A DNA stretch of 22,501 bases from JAVZLH01 sp049700435 (GTDB lineage: Archaea > Thermoproteota > Bathyarchaeia > Bathyarchaeales > Bathycorpusculaceae). Below are positions 1-7,648 of the stretch, piece by piece. The first letter of the stretch is position 1, and each line of letters begins with the position of its first letter. The position numbers were made by a program, and so were the translations under genes. Under the pieces are notes generated by a model, which was not told where the DNA came from, did not search any database, and saw only the letters and a program-made list of their open reading frames with translations. The DNA is taken from NCBI GenBank assembly GCA_049700435.1, contig JBNAVK010000023.1, positions 1 through 22,501 of the forward strand, written 5' to 3'.

Positions 1-54
1 GTATAAGCGGCTGTCGCCCGCTGGACCCGGGTTCAAATCCCGGCCAGGGCGCCA
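1..54 (+). tRNA. tRNA-Asp (GUC), 3' part only
   Basis: The 3' portion of a tRNA runs in from the left edge. The anticodon stem is 6-10 paired with 18-22, and the 7-nt loop 11-17 places the anticodon GTC at 13-15. The variable loop is 23-26. The T arm is CCGGG-TTCAAAT-CCCGG at 27-43, followed by the 3' acceptor strand CCAGGGC (44-50), discriminator G51 and an encoded CCA (52-54). GUC reads Asp codons, and a G discriminator is the normal identity element for tRNA-Asp, so the two agree. The acceptor 5' strand and the D arm lie outside the window. Confidence 0.93.
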
Positions 55-93
55 CTATTAAGAATAAGTTATGCAACTTTGTCCTAGAAATCA

Positions 94-1563
94 TTACTGT
101 TTTGTGAGTCCTGCGTGTTTGCAGACAATTTCCATTGCTTTGACAAGCGCTTTCACTGCCAATCTGGTGTTTTCTTCAATCAGCTTCCCATCTTTGTCAA
201 CGGTTCCCATGCCAGGAGATATGAAACTGTTTCCGCCGTATATTGTTGGCGGGTATATTCCCATTTCGTCAAGGGCAGACATTATCGGGTTTGTGTTTGT
301 GAACAAGTCTTCAAGCGAGAAAATAGGTATCCCATACTCGCCTTCCTCCCATGTCTGTTCATAGTTTACTTCTATTCCGCCGAACGTATAGGATTTCGTT
401 ACTACAATTCCATCTCTAAATCTGCTTGGTGTAAACGACTTAAACTCTTCCTCAATTATTCTATGCATCTTGTCGATGGGTTTTTTGAACAGTTCAGGCT
501 TTTCCCTCATAACTTTTAATGTTTCCATCAACCCTATCATAGAATCTCTTCCTGGATCGGCAAAGGAGAAAACCCCTTTATAATGAGATGAAGGTTCACC
601 GTATTTTGTTCCGCCGACACCTAAGCCTTTGCGTATGGGAATCATAAATTCTTCTTCGCCCACCATGAGGCCGCAGATTGTTGAACGAGCTACCTTATCC
701 ATGCTCCACATCATTACGCTGGCACCTATGTCCTTAGGAGATAATCCGATGACTGGAAGGCCGCTTGCACAATCCACTATATATGGGACATCAAATTCTC
801 CTGCAAGCCTGCTTATGAGTCTCATAAGCTTTGGCGCCCCCTTCTCGTCCTTTTCAGCGTGACCGTACCCGGGCGTGTCATAACCTATAGTTACGAATCC
901 CACCAACTCGTCAGCGTGTCTGTCTGCAACCTTGGCTATCCTCTCAGATGATTCCAACGAACGTGTTGTAAACAGCAGCGGGCACACGTTGTAGCAGATT
1001 CCGTGAGGCTCGTACCTTGCTCCGGCTAGACGCACGTAAATTGTGTCCAGATTCGTGAGACTTTTAGCCTCCACGGCTAATTCTCCAGTTGAAGTGCTTC
1101 GGTCACTGACTAAATGCTTGTACCGCGGCGGGAAAGGCCTTCCATAGCTTCCGAAAAAGTCGAAGTCCTCGCCGTATGGCGTAATGTATCTTCCTCTATA
1201 AGCGTCGCCTTTCCTCATCATGGGCGGAGCAAAAAGCGCCTCGAAGGATACACGCAGAGCAGATTCGCACGTGTTTGTCACTGCAACATCATATTCGTCT
1301 CCGTAAATGTCTTTGACCAACTCTCTAATTTGGTCTTCCACCTTGCTCAATGGGTAAACTGAAACTTTGTTAGCTTCAATTATGGCGTCAAGCACGTATT
1401 TTGGAAGAGGACCCGGACAACTTGAACTGCCAACGTATAATCCGACTTTACCATGCAATTTTTCAAGGCCTAATTCCTTTGCCGCCTCTCTGGCTTCTTG
1501 GTGAATTTTCGGTATGTTCCTGTAGATTTCCTTGTAAAATTGGAACCTATATTTTACCTTCAC
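94..1563 (-). CDS. PLP-dependent aminotransferase-fold enzyme, class V-like, unknown substrate
   Basis: This 489-residue protein has the look of a fold-type I pyridoxal-phosphate enzyme. The likely Schiff-base lysine is K290 in WSMDKVARS. A VDCAS segment near 263-267 supplies the aspartate (D264) that normally contacts the pyridine nitrogen. A TNTCESALR segment near 97-104 lies in the cofactor-phosphate region. The length is greater than a typical class V enzyme (about 380-400), with an insertion of aromatic, charged sequence around 115-150. The start is GTG, preceded by GGTGG on the minus strand. It lies 22 nt downstream of another PLP aminotransferase gene, so the two probably share a transcript. 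The reaction cannot be read from the sequence: aminotransferase, lyase and decarboxylase activities all occur in this fold. Fold is a confident call; substrate is unknown. Confidence 0.8.
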   Translation of the reverse strand: MKVKYRFQFYKEIYRNIPKIHQEAREAAKELGLEKLHGKVGLYVGSSSCPGPLPKYVLDAIIEANKVSVYPLSKVEDQIRELVKDIYGDEYDVAVTNTCESALRVSFEALFAPPMMRKGDAYRGRYITPYGEDFDFFGSYGRPFPPRYKHLVSDRSTSTGELAVEAKSLTNLDTIYVRLAGARYEPHGICYNVCPLLFTTRSLESSERIAKVADRHADELVGFVTIGYDTPGYGHAEKDEKGAPKLMRLISRLAGEFDVPYIVDCASGLPVIGLSPKDIGASVMMWSMDKVARSTICGLMVGEEEFMIPIRKGLGVGGTKYGEPSSHYKGVFSFADPGRDSMIGLMETLKVMREKPELFKKPIDKMHRIIEEEFKSFTPSRFRDGIVVTKSYTFGGIEVNYEQTWEEGEYGIPIFSLEDLFTNTNPIMSALDEMGIYPPTIYGGNSFISPGMGTVDKDGKLIEENTRLAVKALVKAMEIVCKHAGLTKQ

Positions 1564-1585
1564 CCAAAACCACCCAACTCCAGTT

Positions 1586-2710
1586 TTAACGGTAAAAGTT
1601 TAAAAAATCTTTGAAACGCGACAAGCCCTCCCTTAAAGTTTTAGTCCCGCATCCGAAGCCAACTCGCATATACCCATCCATTCCGAAACATGAACCTGGA
1701 ACAAGCAACGTTCCCTTTTCCCTAAGAAAGCGAAGACAAAGATCCTCGGAAGAAGCTTTAAATTTGTAGCGGAGGAAGGCTATGCTTCCCGCCCTCGGGG
1801 GAACCCACTCAATTAAAGGCTCATCTTTAACCCACTGCGCGAGAATTTGGTAGTTTGTGCGGAGAATCCTCAAGTTGCGCTCATATATACGATCTCTTTG
1901 TTTTACAGCGAGAGCCGCAAGGGCATCATCAATCAAGCCGTTGCTGATTGTTGTATAGTCCCTGCGAAGTTTACACTCTTCAATAATCTGTCTGTCCGCG
2001 GCTATCCATCCTAGGCGTAAGCCTGCAACAGAAAAAACCTTAGAAAAGGATCCAGTTGCTATGGCTCTTTCGCTGATGTCCACTGCAGAGGGGACAGAAT
2101 CATCTGGTCTTATGTAAAGGCCTCTATAAGCCTCATCGCAGAGCACGTATGCGCCGATGTCCTCTGCAGCAGTGCAAATTTTTTTCAAAAGGTCTGCTTT
2201 AATGAGGCTTCCAGTTGGATTGTGCGGGTTAATGAGCACAATAAGCTTGGTTTTGTCATCAACAATTTCAGATAACTCATCGACATCCGGCAGCCACTGA
2301 TTACTCTCACGCAATTGCAGCAGTTTAACATCAGCGCCGAATGATTTGGCTACGCTGTATAGTTGCTGATAAGCTGGAAAAACCGAAATAACCGTGTCGC
2401 CGGGCTCAACAAGGGTGTAGAAAACAATAAAGTTGGCGCCTATTCCTCCGCCGGCTATGAGTATGTTTTCGGGCTTCATATGGTCGTACAGATTCGCGAT
2501 TCCTTGCCTGAGATCTGGAGATCCGTCAACAAACCCGTAGGATAACCTCAAGTCTTTTAGTTCCTCAAAGAGTTTTTCTCGTCCTATAAGTTTTAGAAAC
2601 TCGCCTAACGTAAATGCTTCAACGCAGGTTTCCGCCAGATTAAGTTCCACGTCATGTTCATGTGCATCCATGAACCGTTCAACCAAAAATCTATCAACTT
2701 TCATAAACAC
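1586..2710 (-). CDS. Class I/II PLP-dependent aminotransferase
   Basis: A 374-residue aspartate-aminotransferase-fold protein. The motifs are in family order: YGFVDGSPDLR near 58-68, NPHNPTG at 161-167 (cofactor and substrate binding), DEAYR at 192-196, and the Schiff-base lysine K224 in SFSKVFSVAGLRLGW with an arginine eight residues later. Near the C-terminus, MRVGFG holds the expected carboxylate-binding arginine. The enzyme should transfer an amino group between an amino acid and a 2-oxo acid in the cytoplasm; the substrate cannot be assigned, though the family includes aromatic and aspartate-type enzymes. The start could be GTG at 2710 or the in-frame ATG at 2704; a minus-strand GGAG at 2715-2718 is 4 nt from the first and 10 nt from the second. 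It is the first gene of a two-gene operon with the downstream PLP enzyme. Confidence 0.88.
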   Translation of the reverse strand: MFMKVDRFLVERFMDAHEHDVELNLAETCVEAFTLGEFLKLIGREKLFEELKDLRLSYGFVDGSPDLRQGIANLYDHMKPENILIAGGGIGANFIVFYTLVEPGDTVISVFPAYQQLYSVAKSFGADVKLLQLRESNQWLPDVDELSEIVDDKTKLIVLINPHNPTGSLIKADLLKKICTAAEDIGAYVLCDEAYRGLYIRPDDSVPSAVDISERAIATGSFSKVFSVAGLRLGWIAADRQIIEECKLRRDYTTISNGLIDDALAALAVKQRDRIYERNLRILRTNYQILAQWVKDEPLIEWVPPRAGSIAFLRYKFKASSEDLCLRFLREKGTLLVPGSCFGMDGYMRVGFGCGTKTLREGLSRFKDFLNFYR

Positions 2711-2737
2711 TCTGCTCCATATCGCTACAAATTTTGT

Positions 2738-2775
2738 TATTTCTCATTCATTCATGAGCACTTAAACCTTTTTGG
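2738..2775 (-). promoter_or_regulatory. Promoter of the PLP-enzyme operon with an overlapping inverted repeat
   Basis: On the minus strand GGTTTAAG (2761-2768) is a TATA-like element. A start about 26 nt downstream would put transcription near 2738, giving a leader of roughly 30 nt that contains GGAG. Between the TATA element and that start lies an inverted repeat, CTCAT (2743-2747), six bases, ATGAG (2754-2758). Its place over the core promoter would suit a repressor operator. The TATA call rests on consensus only; the repeat itself is exact. Confidence 0.4.
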
Positions 2776-2824
2776 AGGGAAACTCAAAAAGCATATGAGC
2801 CTGATGTTTTTAACAATTTCGTGA

Positions 2825-4186
2825 TTGGGCTTGCGCTTTTCGCGTGGGCGTTTGGACAAGGCTTCTCCTAACGTTTGGCTACTTGACGTTCTAAAAGGTT
2901 CAGGTGTGACTTCTGACATAAGTTATGATGAAAGCCAATTTCTTGTAAAAGCCTCAAAAAGAGGCTTATGCGTAGTATGCAAAGGCGCAAGGTTTCTCTG
3001 CGGAAAAACCCGCTGCCCAATAATCGTTAAAGCGAACCTTTTCCTCAAAAGCGCTCCCCTAATGCAAAGCGAAGACATCGCTGGCGCTTCGCCTCCAAGC
3101 GTTTTCGTCGGCAGAATAGGCTACCCATACGTCTATGCTGGACCTTTGGTGCCTCCAGTTCAAGAAGACACAAGCCTCTACGACCTGCCAGAATACTGGT
3201 TTGGAAAACCCATAGACGAAATCGTCGGTTTCCGCTCAATGCTTATCCGCGGAAAACACCGAGTTCAAGTGCAAAAATTCGAAGAAGCTGGAAAAATTAT
3301 TGAGAAAACCCGCGAGTTGGCTTTGGCTGTCAACCCCGTTGATGTTGAGCTTATTTTGAAGAAAAAACCTAGAGGCTTCCTCCTCCTAGACGATGAAGTT
3401 CAGCCCTTTGGACCTTCAGCGCCCATCCGCGATTTGCGTGTTGGAAACACCCGCTGGGACCACCAGATAGAAAAGGCTTATGGCGACACTGATTTAAAAG
3501 CTGCAGAAGCTGTTCTGGAACTTTACAGCAAAGGCGTTTTAGTAACAAAAATCCAAAGAGCCTTCAGCGTAGGCGCTTTCGGCTTAGAAAAGAACAGGCG
3601 TCTTGTGCCAACGCGTTGGAGCATAACAGCCGTCGACAGCACATTGTCAAAAGCGTTGATGGAGAAAGTTAAGACTTTTCCCGAGATAAGCGAGTTCCGC
3701 GTTTATGAATCACGTTATTTAGACAACATCTTCGAAGTTTTGATGATTCCCGCCAAATGGAGTTATGAAGCCATAGAAGCATGGTATCCCGGCACTGTTT
3801 GGAACCCAAGCGGAAGAACAGCCGTCATGTTCTCAGACTGGGAAGGCTACGAGGGAAGAACCACTTACGCCGAGATCGGCGGATGCTATTATGCGGCGCG
3901 TTTGGCCGTCTGCGAACATCTCATAAAAGAACAGCGCCAAGCCACAGTAATAGTTCTCCGAGAAGCGCATCCAGGCTACATAATGCCCGTGGGCGTTTGG
4001 CAAGTTCGCGAAAATGTTAGAAATGCTATGAGGCAGAAGCCGTTCACGTTCAAAACTTTGGATGAAGCCCTAAATTTTGTTGCAAGCCGATTCCAAATTC
4101 CAATTCAAAGGTGGATTATGCGAGGTGTGCTCTTGAAGAACGTGCTTTTCCAAAAGAAAATAACAGACTTTCTTGGAGTGCAGTAA
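2825..4186 (+). CDS. nreA: Nre family DNA repair protein with PCNA-binding tail
   Basis: A 453-residue archaeal Nre protein. Near the N-terminus is a four-cysteine zinc-binding motif, C49-x2-C52-x6-C59-x4-C64. The body holds the conserved FGPSAPIRDLRVGNTRWD stretch (about 196-213) and RWSITAVDSTLSKAL. The extreme C-terminus is QKKITDFL (443-450), an archaeal PIP-box (Q-x-x-I-x-x-F-L/F). Nre proteins of other archaea act in the DNA damage response and bind PCNA through such a tail, so this protein is expected to be recruited to the sliding clamp. The visible start is TTG at 2825, because TGA at 2822-2824 closes the frame immediately upstream. TTG at 2831 and 2849 are alternatives, and no strong Shine-Dalgarno helps choose. 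NreA and NreB are hard to separate by eye. Confidence 0.9.
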   Translation: MGLRFSRGRLDKASPNVWLLDVLKGSGVTSDISYDESQFLVKASKRGLCVVCKGARFLCGKTRCPIIVKANLFLKSAPLMQSEDIAGASPPSVFVGRIGYPYVYAGPLVPPVQEDTSLYDLPEYWFGKPIDEIVGFRSMLIRGKHRVQVQKFEEAGKIIEKTRELALAVNPVDVELILKKKPRGFLLLDDEVQPFGPSAPIRDLRVGNTRWDHQIEKAYGDTDLKAAEAVLELYSKGVLVTKIQRAFSVGAFGLEKNRRLVPTRWSITAVDSTLSKALMEKVKTFPEISEFRVYESRYLDNIFEVLMIPAKWSYEAIEAWYPGTVWNPSGRTAVMFSDWEGYEGRTTYAEIGGCYYAARLAVCEHLIKEQRQATVIVLREAHPGYIMPVGVWQVRENVRNAMRQKPFTFKTLDEALNFVASRFQIPIQRWIMRGVLLKNVLFQKKITDFLGVQ

Positions 4187-4276
4187 TTGTCCAACTGATG
4201 CTGAAGACGAAAAATAAAAATTGAAGCCAAGGCAACTAGAATTATTGGGCAAGATTCGTGTGGTGTTGAGCGCGGA

Positions 4277-4903
4277 ATGTCTAAGGTTAAGAAGTTTCTC
4301 AATGCGATTCATGGCTTGTTGACTGGTTTATATAGCGCTCTTTTCGGCTTTGTTTTCAACTTTTTCAAGAGCCTAAACCAGAAGGTTAGGTCAAAACTTC
4401 CTGTTTGGCGAATGGAAGAGGAAACCATAGAACATGTTAGCTCTTCGGTTAAAATGTTTAAAAATATAATCCTGCCTGCAAGTCTTCTCTACGTGTTTGT
4501 AGAGTTCTATTTCTTCGGCGAGAACGCCTTGGACTCCATGTTTTGGGGCTGGCTGATCTTCTTTTACAGCAGTTTCCTCCCTGACCTGCCTTCCATCTAC
4601 AGAAAGAAAACGAAATGCGAGAAGGCTGAGGATTTGCCTTGGTATAAGAAATATGCAATTCTTTTGTTGGTGCCGTTGCTGGTTTGGATTCTGTTTTCTG
4701 GGATTCAGTTAAGCTGGCGGACAACAGAAACCTACCACAACCTCAAATCCCTAACCATATATGGAGTCTTCCTCTATATAGCGAGCTTTTTTGCCTTTGT
4801 AAAGTTCCCCATAGAAATTGGAAACTTAACAGAGATTCTCCTCTTCCCACTTTACGGCTTAGCGGGATATTTAACCCATTTGAGGGTGGATAAAATCTTG
4901 TAA
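4277..4903 (+). CDS. Integral membrane protein, possibly a degenerate YdjM/DUF457-type hydrolase
   Basis: A 208-residue protein with about five hydrophobic segments, near 12-30, 62-80, 86-102, 126-145 and 160-200. I do not recognise it firmly. Three small motifs are suggestive when taken in order: LPDLPS (101-106), YHNLKS with H154, and GYLTHLRVD with H201 and D205. They resemble the PD-x-D / HS / G-x-x-x-H-x-x-x-D pattern of membrane metal-dependent hydrolases of the YdjM (LexA-regulated) group, but several expected metal ligands are changed, so activity is doubtful. The ATG start at 4277 has only a distant GGTG upstream. It follows the Nre gene by 90 nt on the same strand, and the next gene is convergent. 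A tie to DNA repair is not established. Confidence 0.6.
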   Translation: MSKVKKFLNAIHGLLTGLYSALFGFVFNFFKSLNQKVRSKLPVWRMEEETIEHVSSSVKMFKNIILPASLLYVFVEFYFFGENALDSMFWGWLIFFYSSFLPDLPSIYRKKTKCEKAEDLPWYKKYAILLLVPLLVWILFSGIQLSWRTTETYHNLKSLTIYGVFLYIASFFAFVKFPIEIGNLTEILLFPLYGLAGYLTHLRVDKIL

Positions 4904-4911
4904 AGAGGCTT

Positions 4912-5895
4912 TTATGCAACTATGACTGCTTGAAACACGATATAGGTAATTATTAATGCAACTCCACCAAGCTGCGAAACCCCGCCCTTAGTGAGATAAC
5001 GCCAAAGAATAAGTGTTGTTATCAACACGAAGGGGACAATTTGGGCAAAAATTGAAAGGTCAACAACTTCGAACGGAGATGCCAAAAGAACTATTCCCAA
5101 AACAAGCGTAATATTTGTTAGATTAGAGCCTATTAGGTCTCCGAGGGCTAGGTGAACCCTTCCCCTACGAACAGCAGTCAAGTCAAGTGCAAGTTCAGGC
5201 ATAGAAGTGCCTATTGCAATAACTTTTGCTCCTATAAGTATGGGTGCGACTCCAAGTGTTATTGAAATATTAGATGCAGACGTTATGATAAGTTCAGCCA
5301 TCGCAATAACCAAAGCGACTCCCACAATTATTTTAAAAAGAACAACCCTCGTGCTAACTTTCTTACTCTGCGCTTCTCCATTGTCTAGCGATATCGGCTG
5401 CTTTCTCCTCCTCGTCATCTCGCGTATGCTAACTATGAAAATGCCTAAAAGTGCCAAGCCCACCAAGTAATGAGCTTTGCCAAATACAACCAGAATTAAA
5501 GGGATTATAGATGAAAGAAACAGAATGTCAACTAACTCTGTTAAGAGCTCTGTTGAACACTTCTTGAGAAAACCCATGGTCGCTAAAATTCCAACAACAA
5601 TCCCTATGTTAAAAACGTTAGAGCCCAGTATGTCGCCTACGGAAAATCCGGGTTTACCATGCAACACGGAAAATGTTGCAACAAAAATTTCCGGGATACT
5701 TGTCATGACAGACAATACTGCAAAACCTATAGAAGCTTCGCTTAGGCGTGTAAGCTCAATTAACTGTTCAATTGACTTTATTGTAAATTGGCTAGCTATG
5801 ACTAGCACGGCTAATGAAAAGGCTAATGTTAAAATGTTTATCATTATAACATCGAACACTTCAAACACGCATCCACTATTAAGCATATTAATCAT
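4912..5895 (-). CDS. CaCA-family sodium/calcium exchanger
   Basis: A 327-residue, roughly ten-helix cation antiporter of the Ca2+:cation superfamily (YrbG-like). Both family alpha repeats are visible. Alpha-1 has SIPE with E69, then GDILGSNVFNIGIVVG (about 87-102). Alpha-2 has GTSMPE with E234, then GDLIGSNLTNITLVLG (about 252-267). The paired acidic residues and GSN motifs form the ion-binding centre. A basic cytosolic loop (TRRRKQ, about 161-166) separates the two halves. The protein should export Ca2+ in exchange for Na+ or H+. A minus-strand TATA-like GCTTTAAG lies about 26 nt before ATG 5895, which fits a leaderless start there. It is divergent from a cation/proton antiporter, suggesting linked ion homeostasis. 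Confidence 0.93.
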   Translation of the reverse strand: MINMLNSGCVFEVFDVIMINILTLAFSLAVLVIASQFTIKSIEQLIELTRLSEASIGFAVLSVMTSIPEIFVATFSVLHGKPGFSVGDILGSNVFNIGIVVGILATMGFLKKCSTELLTELVDILFLSSIIPLILVVFGKAHYLVGLALLGIFIVSIREMTRRRKQPISLDNGEAQSKKVSTRVVLFKIIVGVALVIAMAELIITSASNISITLGVAPILIGAKVIAIGTSMPELALDLTAVRRGRVHLALGDLIGSNLTNITLVLGIVLLASPFEVVDLSIFAQIVPFVLITTLILWRYLTKGGVSQLGGVALIITYIVFQAVIVA

Positions 5896-5997
5896 ACTTT
5901 TAACTTTCGCCTAAATCTTAAAGCAGACTCGCCTTCCTTCTTTGAACAAAAATTCTTTAAGCTAGACTGTTAGATTAAGGGTAAAAGGGTTTAGAAA
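5896..5997. promoter_or_regulatory. Divergent promoter region between exchanger and antiporter
   Basis: Two TATA-like elements face outward. On the minus strand GCTTTAAG lies around 5920, which would give a leaderless transcript at ATG 5895. On the plus strand TCTTTAAG is at 5954-5961, predicting a start near 5983 and a leader of about 15 nt before ATG 5998. These are consensus-based readings without expression data. Confidence 0.45.
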
Positions 5998-7233
5998 ATG
6001 GACCCGGTTACGCTTGCCCTTATACTGGCCGGTTCAATAATTGTTATTGGGTTTTTGGGCAACTATGTTTTGGAGCGCACGGGCTTTCCAGACATGCTAT
6101 TCCTCATAATCTTAGGCATATTGCTTGGTCCCTTGACAGGTCTTGTGGATGCTGCTTCAATAATGAGTCTAGCCCCATATTTAGCTGCATTAGCCTTAGT
6201 TTTCATATTGTTTGATGGCGGCATGGCGATGAACATTTACCGTGTTTTCTCTGAAAGCCCTCGGGCAGCGGTTCTCGCCATAGTGGGATTTGCGATTAAC
6301 GTTATTGCAGTTTCGCTTTTTATGATGTTCTTTGTAATTCCAGAGTTGCCGCCGCTTTATTCTGTACTCTTTGGGACAATGTACGGTGGAAGCAGCAGCA
6401 TCGCTGTCGTTTCACTGGTCAACAAAATAAAGCCAAGCGAGAAGTGCACAACAATCTTAAGCTTGGAATCCACCATGAGCGACATTCTTCAAATAGTTTT
6501 TTCGCTGATTGTCATCGAAATCATATTAACTGGAAAGTTTGACTTAGTAAGTGTTAGTCAATCAATAACAAGTAGATTTTCAATAGGGATTGTGCTTGGA
6601 TTCTTGTTTGGCCTCTTTTGGTTAAGCGTTTTGAAAAGAGTTATGAAAGTAGCTTATGCTTACATGCTTACTTTGGCAATTGCGCTTTTAGCTTACTCCA
6701 TATCAGAATTTTTAGGCGGAAGTGGTGCACTCTGTTCTCTCCTCTTCGGCGTTGTTTTGGGCAACGAAAAAGAGATTTACAAAATCCTTAGAATGGAAAG
6801 ACCACCGAACGTGGTCATCGACGCTGGATTAAAAAGGTTTGAATCGGAAATAGCGTTCCTCTTAAGAACCTTTTTCTTTGTATATATAGGCTTGATAGTT
6901 ACAATAGGCGAAATCAGAACAGTCATTGTTGGAGTAATCCTTTCACTTATACTCTTGCTTGTTAGATTCGGCGCCGTCAGAATCGCCACCGCCCGCTGTA
7001 GCGAACTAGTTGGAGAACGTCCAATTATGAGCATAATGCTTACAAGAGGCTTGGCTGCTGCTGTATTGGCTACATTGCCCATGCAGTATACTGACATTAG
7101 TAAATATCCAGAAGCGGGTCCCATCTTTCAAACGTTGGCGCCTATTTACATTAACCTTGCAGTTTTGGTGATTTTAGCAACAGCGATAATAGCCACCGTA
7201 GGCATTCCCTTATTAAAGCGAAAAACCCAATAA
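5998..7233 (+). CDS. Monovalent cation/proton antiporter (CPA family)
   Basis: A 411-residue protein made almost wholly of hydrophobic helices, of the NhaP/CPA1-CPA2 type. Recognisable parts are the first helices with NYVLERTGFPDML, LFDGGMAM with D73, and the ion-binding helix ESTMSD with E157 and D162. In electroneutral CPA1 proteins the last motif usually reads ESxxND; here serine replaces the asparagine before the catalytic aspartate. A conserved arginine-rich helix (LLLVRFGAVRIAT, about 320-332) follows. There is no C-terminal RCK/TrkA domain, so no nucleotide gating is visible. The protein should exchange Na+ or K+ for H+ across the membrane. The ATG start agrees with the upstream TATA-like box. 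Confidence 0.9.
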   Translation: MDPVTLALILAGSIIVIGFLGNYVLERTGFPDMLFLIILGILLGPLTGLVDAASIMSLAPYLAALALVFILFDGGMAMNIYRVFSESPRAAVLAIVGFAINVIAVSLFMMFFVIPELPPLYSVLFGTMYGGSSSIAVVSLVNKIKPSEKCTTILSLESTMSDILQIVFSLIVIEIILTGKFDLVSVSQSITSRFSIGIVLGFLFGLFWLSVLKRVMKVAYAYMLTLAIALLAYSISEFLGGSGALCSLLFGVVLGNEKEIYKILRMERPPNVVIDAGLKRFESEIAFLLRTFFFVYIGLIVTIGEIRTVIVGVILSLILLLVRFGAVRIATARCSELVGERPIMSIMLTRGLAAAVLATLPMQYTDISKYPEAGPIFQTLAPIYINLAVLVILATAIIATVGIPLLKRKTQ

Positions 7234-7648
7234 AAGCTCCTTTACACAATCGAAACCGCTTTTCTGCATTATTCTGTTGTTCTATACTGATTTATTCTTC
7301 AAAAACTCTTCTTCTTTAGAAAATCATTTTTAACTTTATAACAACCACATCTCTTAATGTTTTCCAGAAAACGAGTCTGTATTGCAATTCAATAGAAAAT
7401 TTTTTAAAGAAAACGTGCACGATTATAGGTCTGAGGTCACATTCGTGTCTGCGGGCAAAACAAAAAAGAAAAAGGGGAAGGCAGCGAAAAAGAAGTAAAA
7501 AAGCGGCAGCAGTAAACCAAACACCCCCATTTTTCCACTTTTAACTACTTTTGGGAATAGTTAGTTATGGCGTTGATGTGTTGGATGAAACTTGCAGTAT
7601 TTAAAATATTTAAGCCACTCACGTTAACATCTAATAGTTGGTGAAGAT
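7234..7648. other. 415-nt gene-poor interval
   Basis: No long reading frame fills this stretch. The first part (about 7260-7330) is T-rich on the plus strand and could serve as terminator for the antiporter gene. TTTTTTAAAG near 7400 is TATA-like and precedes a possible tiny gene at 7445-7498. After it lies a C5 run followed by T-rich sequence (about 7523-7545). AT-rich TATTTAAAATATTTAAG near 7599-7615 probably contains the promoter of the coiled-coil gene at 7649. I see no RNA gene or repeat array. Confidence 0.6.
7445..7498 (+). CDS. Possible 17-residue lysine-rich peptide
   Basis: A GTG-initiated frame of 17 codons reads MSAGKTKKKKGKAAKKK and ends in TAA. Ten of the 17 residues are lysine. 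A Shine-Dalgarno-like GAGGTCA begins at 7433 and leaves 7 nt before the GTG, and a TATA-like TTTTTTAAAG lies about 45 nt upstream. The same frame is open back to a GTG at 7415, which would give 27 residues. The sequence resembles nucleic-acid-binding tails of ribosomal or chromatin proteins but is not a member of any family I can name. It could equally be chance in an A-rich spacer, since lysine codons are AAA and AAG. Confidence 0.3.
   Translation: MSAGKTKKKKGKAAKKK

Noticed and set aside
5207..5914. Plus-strand frames opposite the CaCA exchanger
   Set aside because: Shadows of a strongly supported membrane-protein gene on the other strand.
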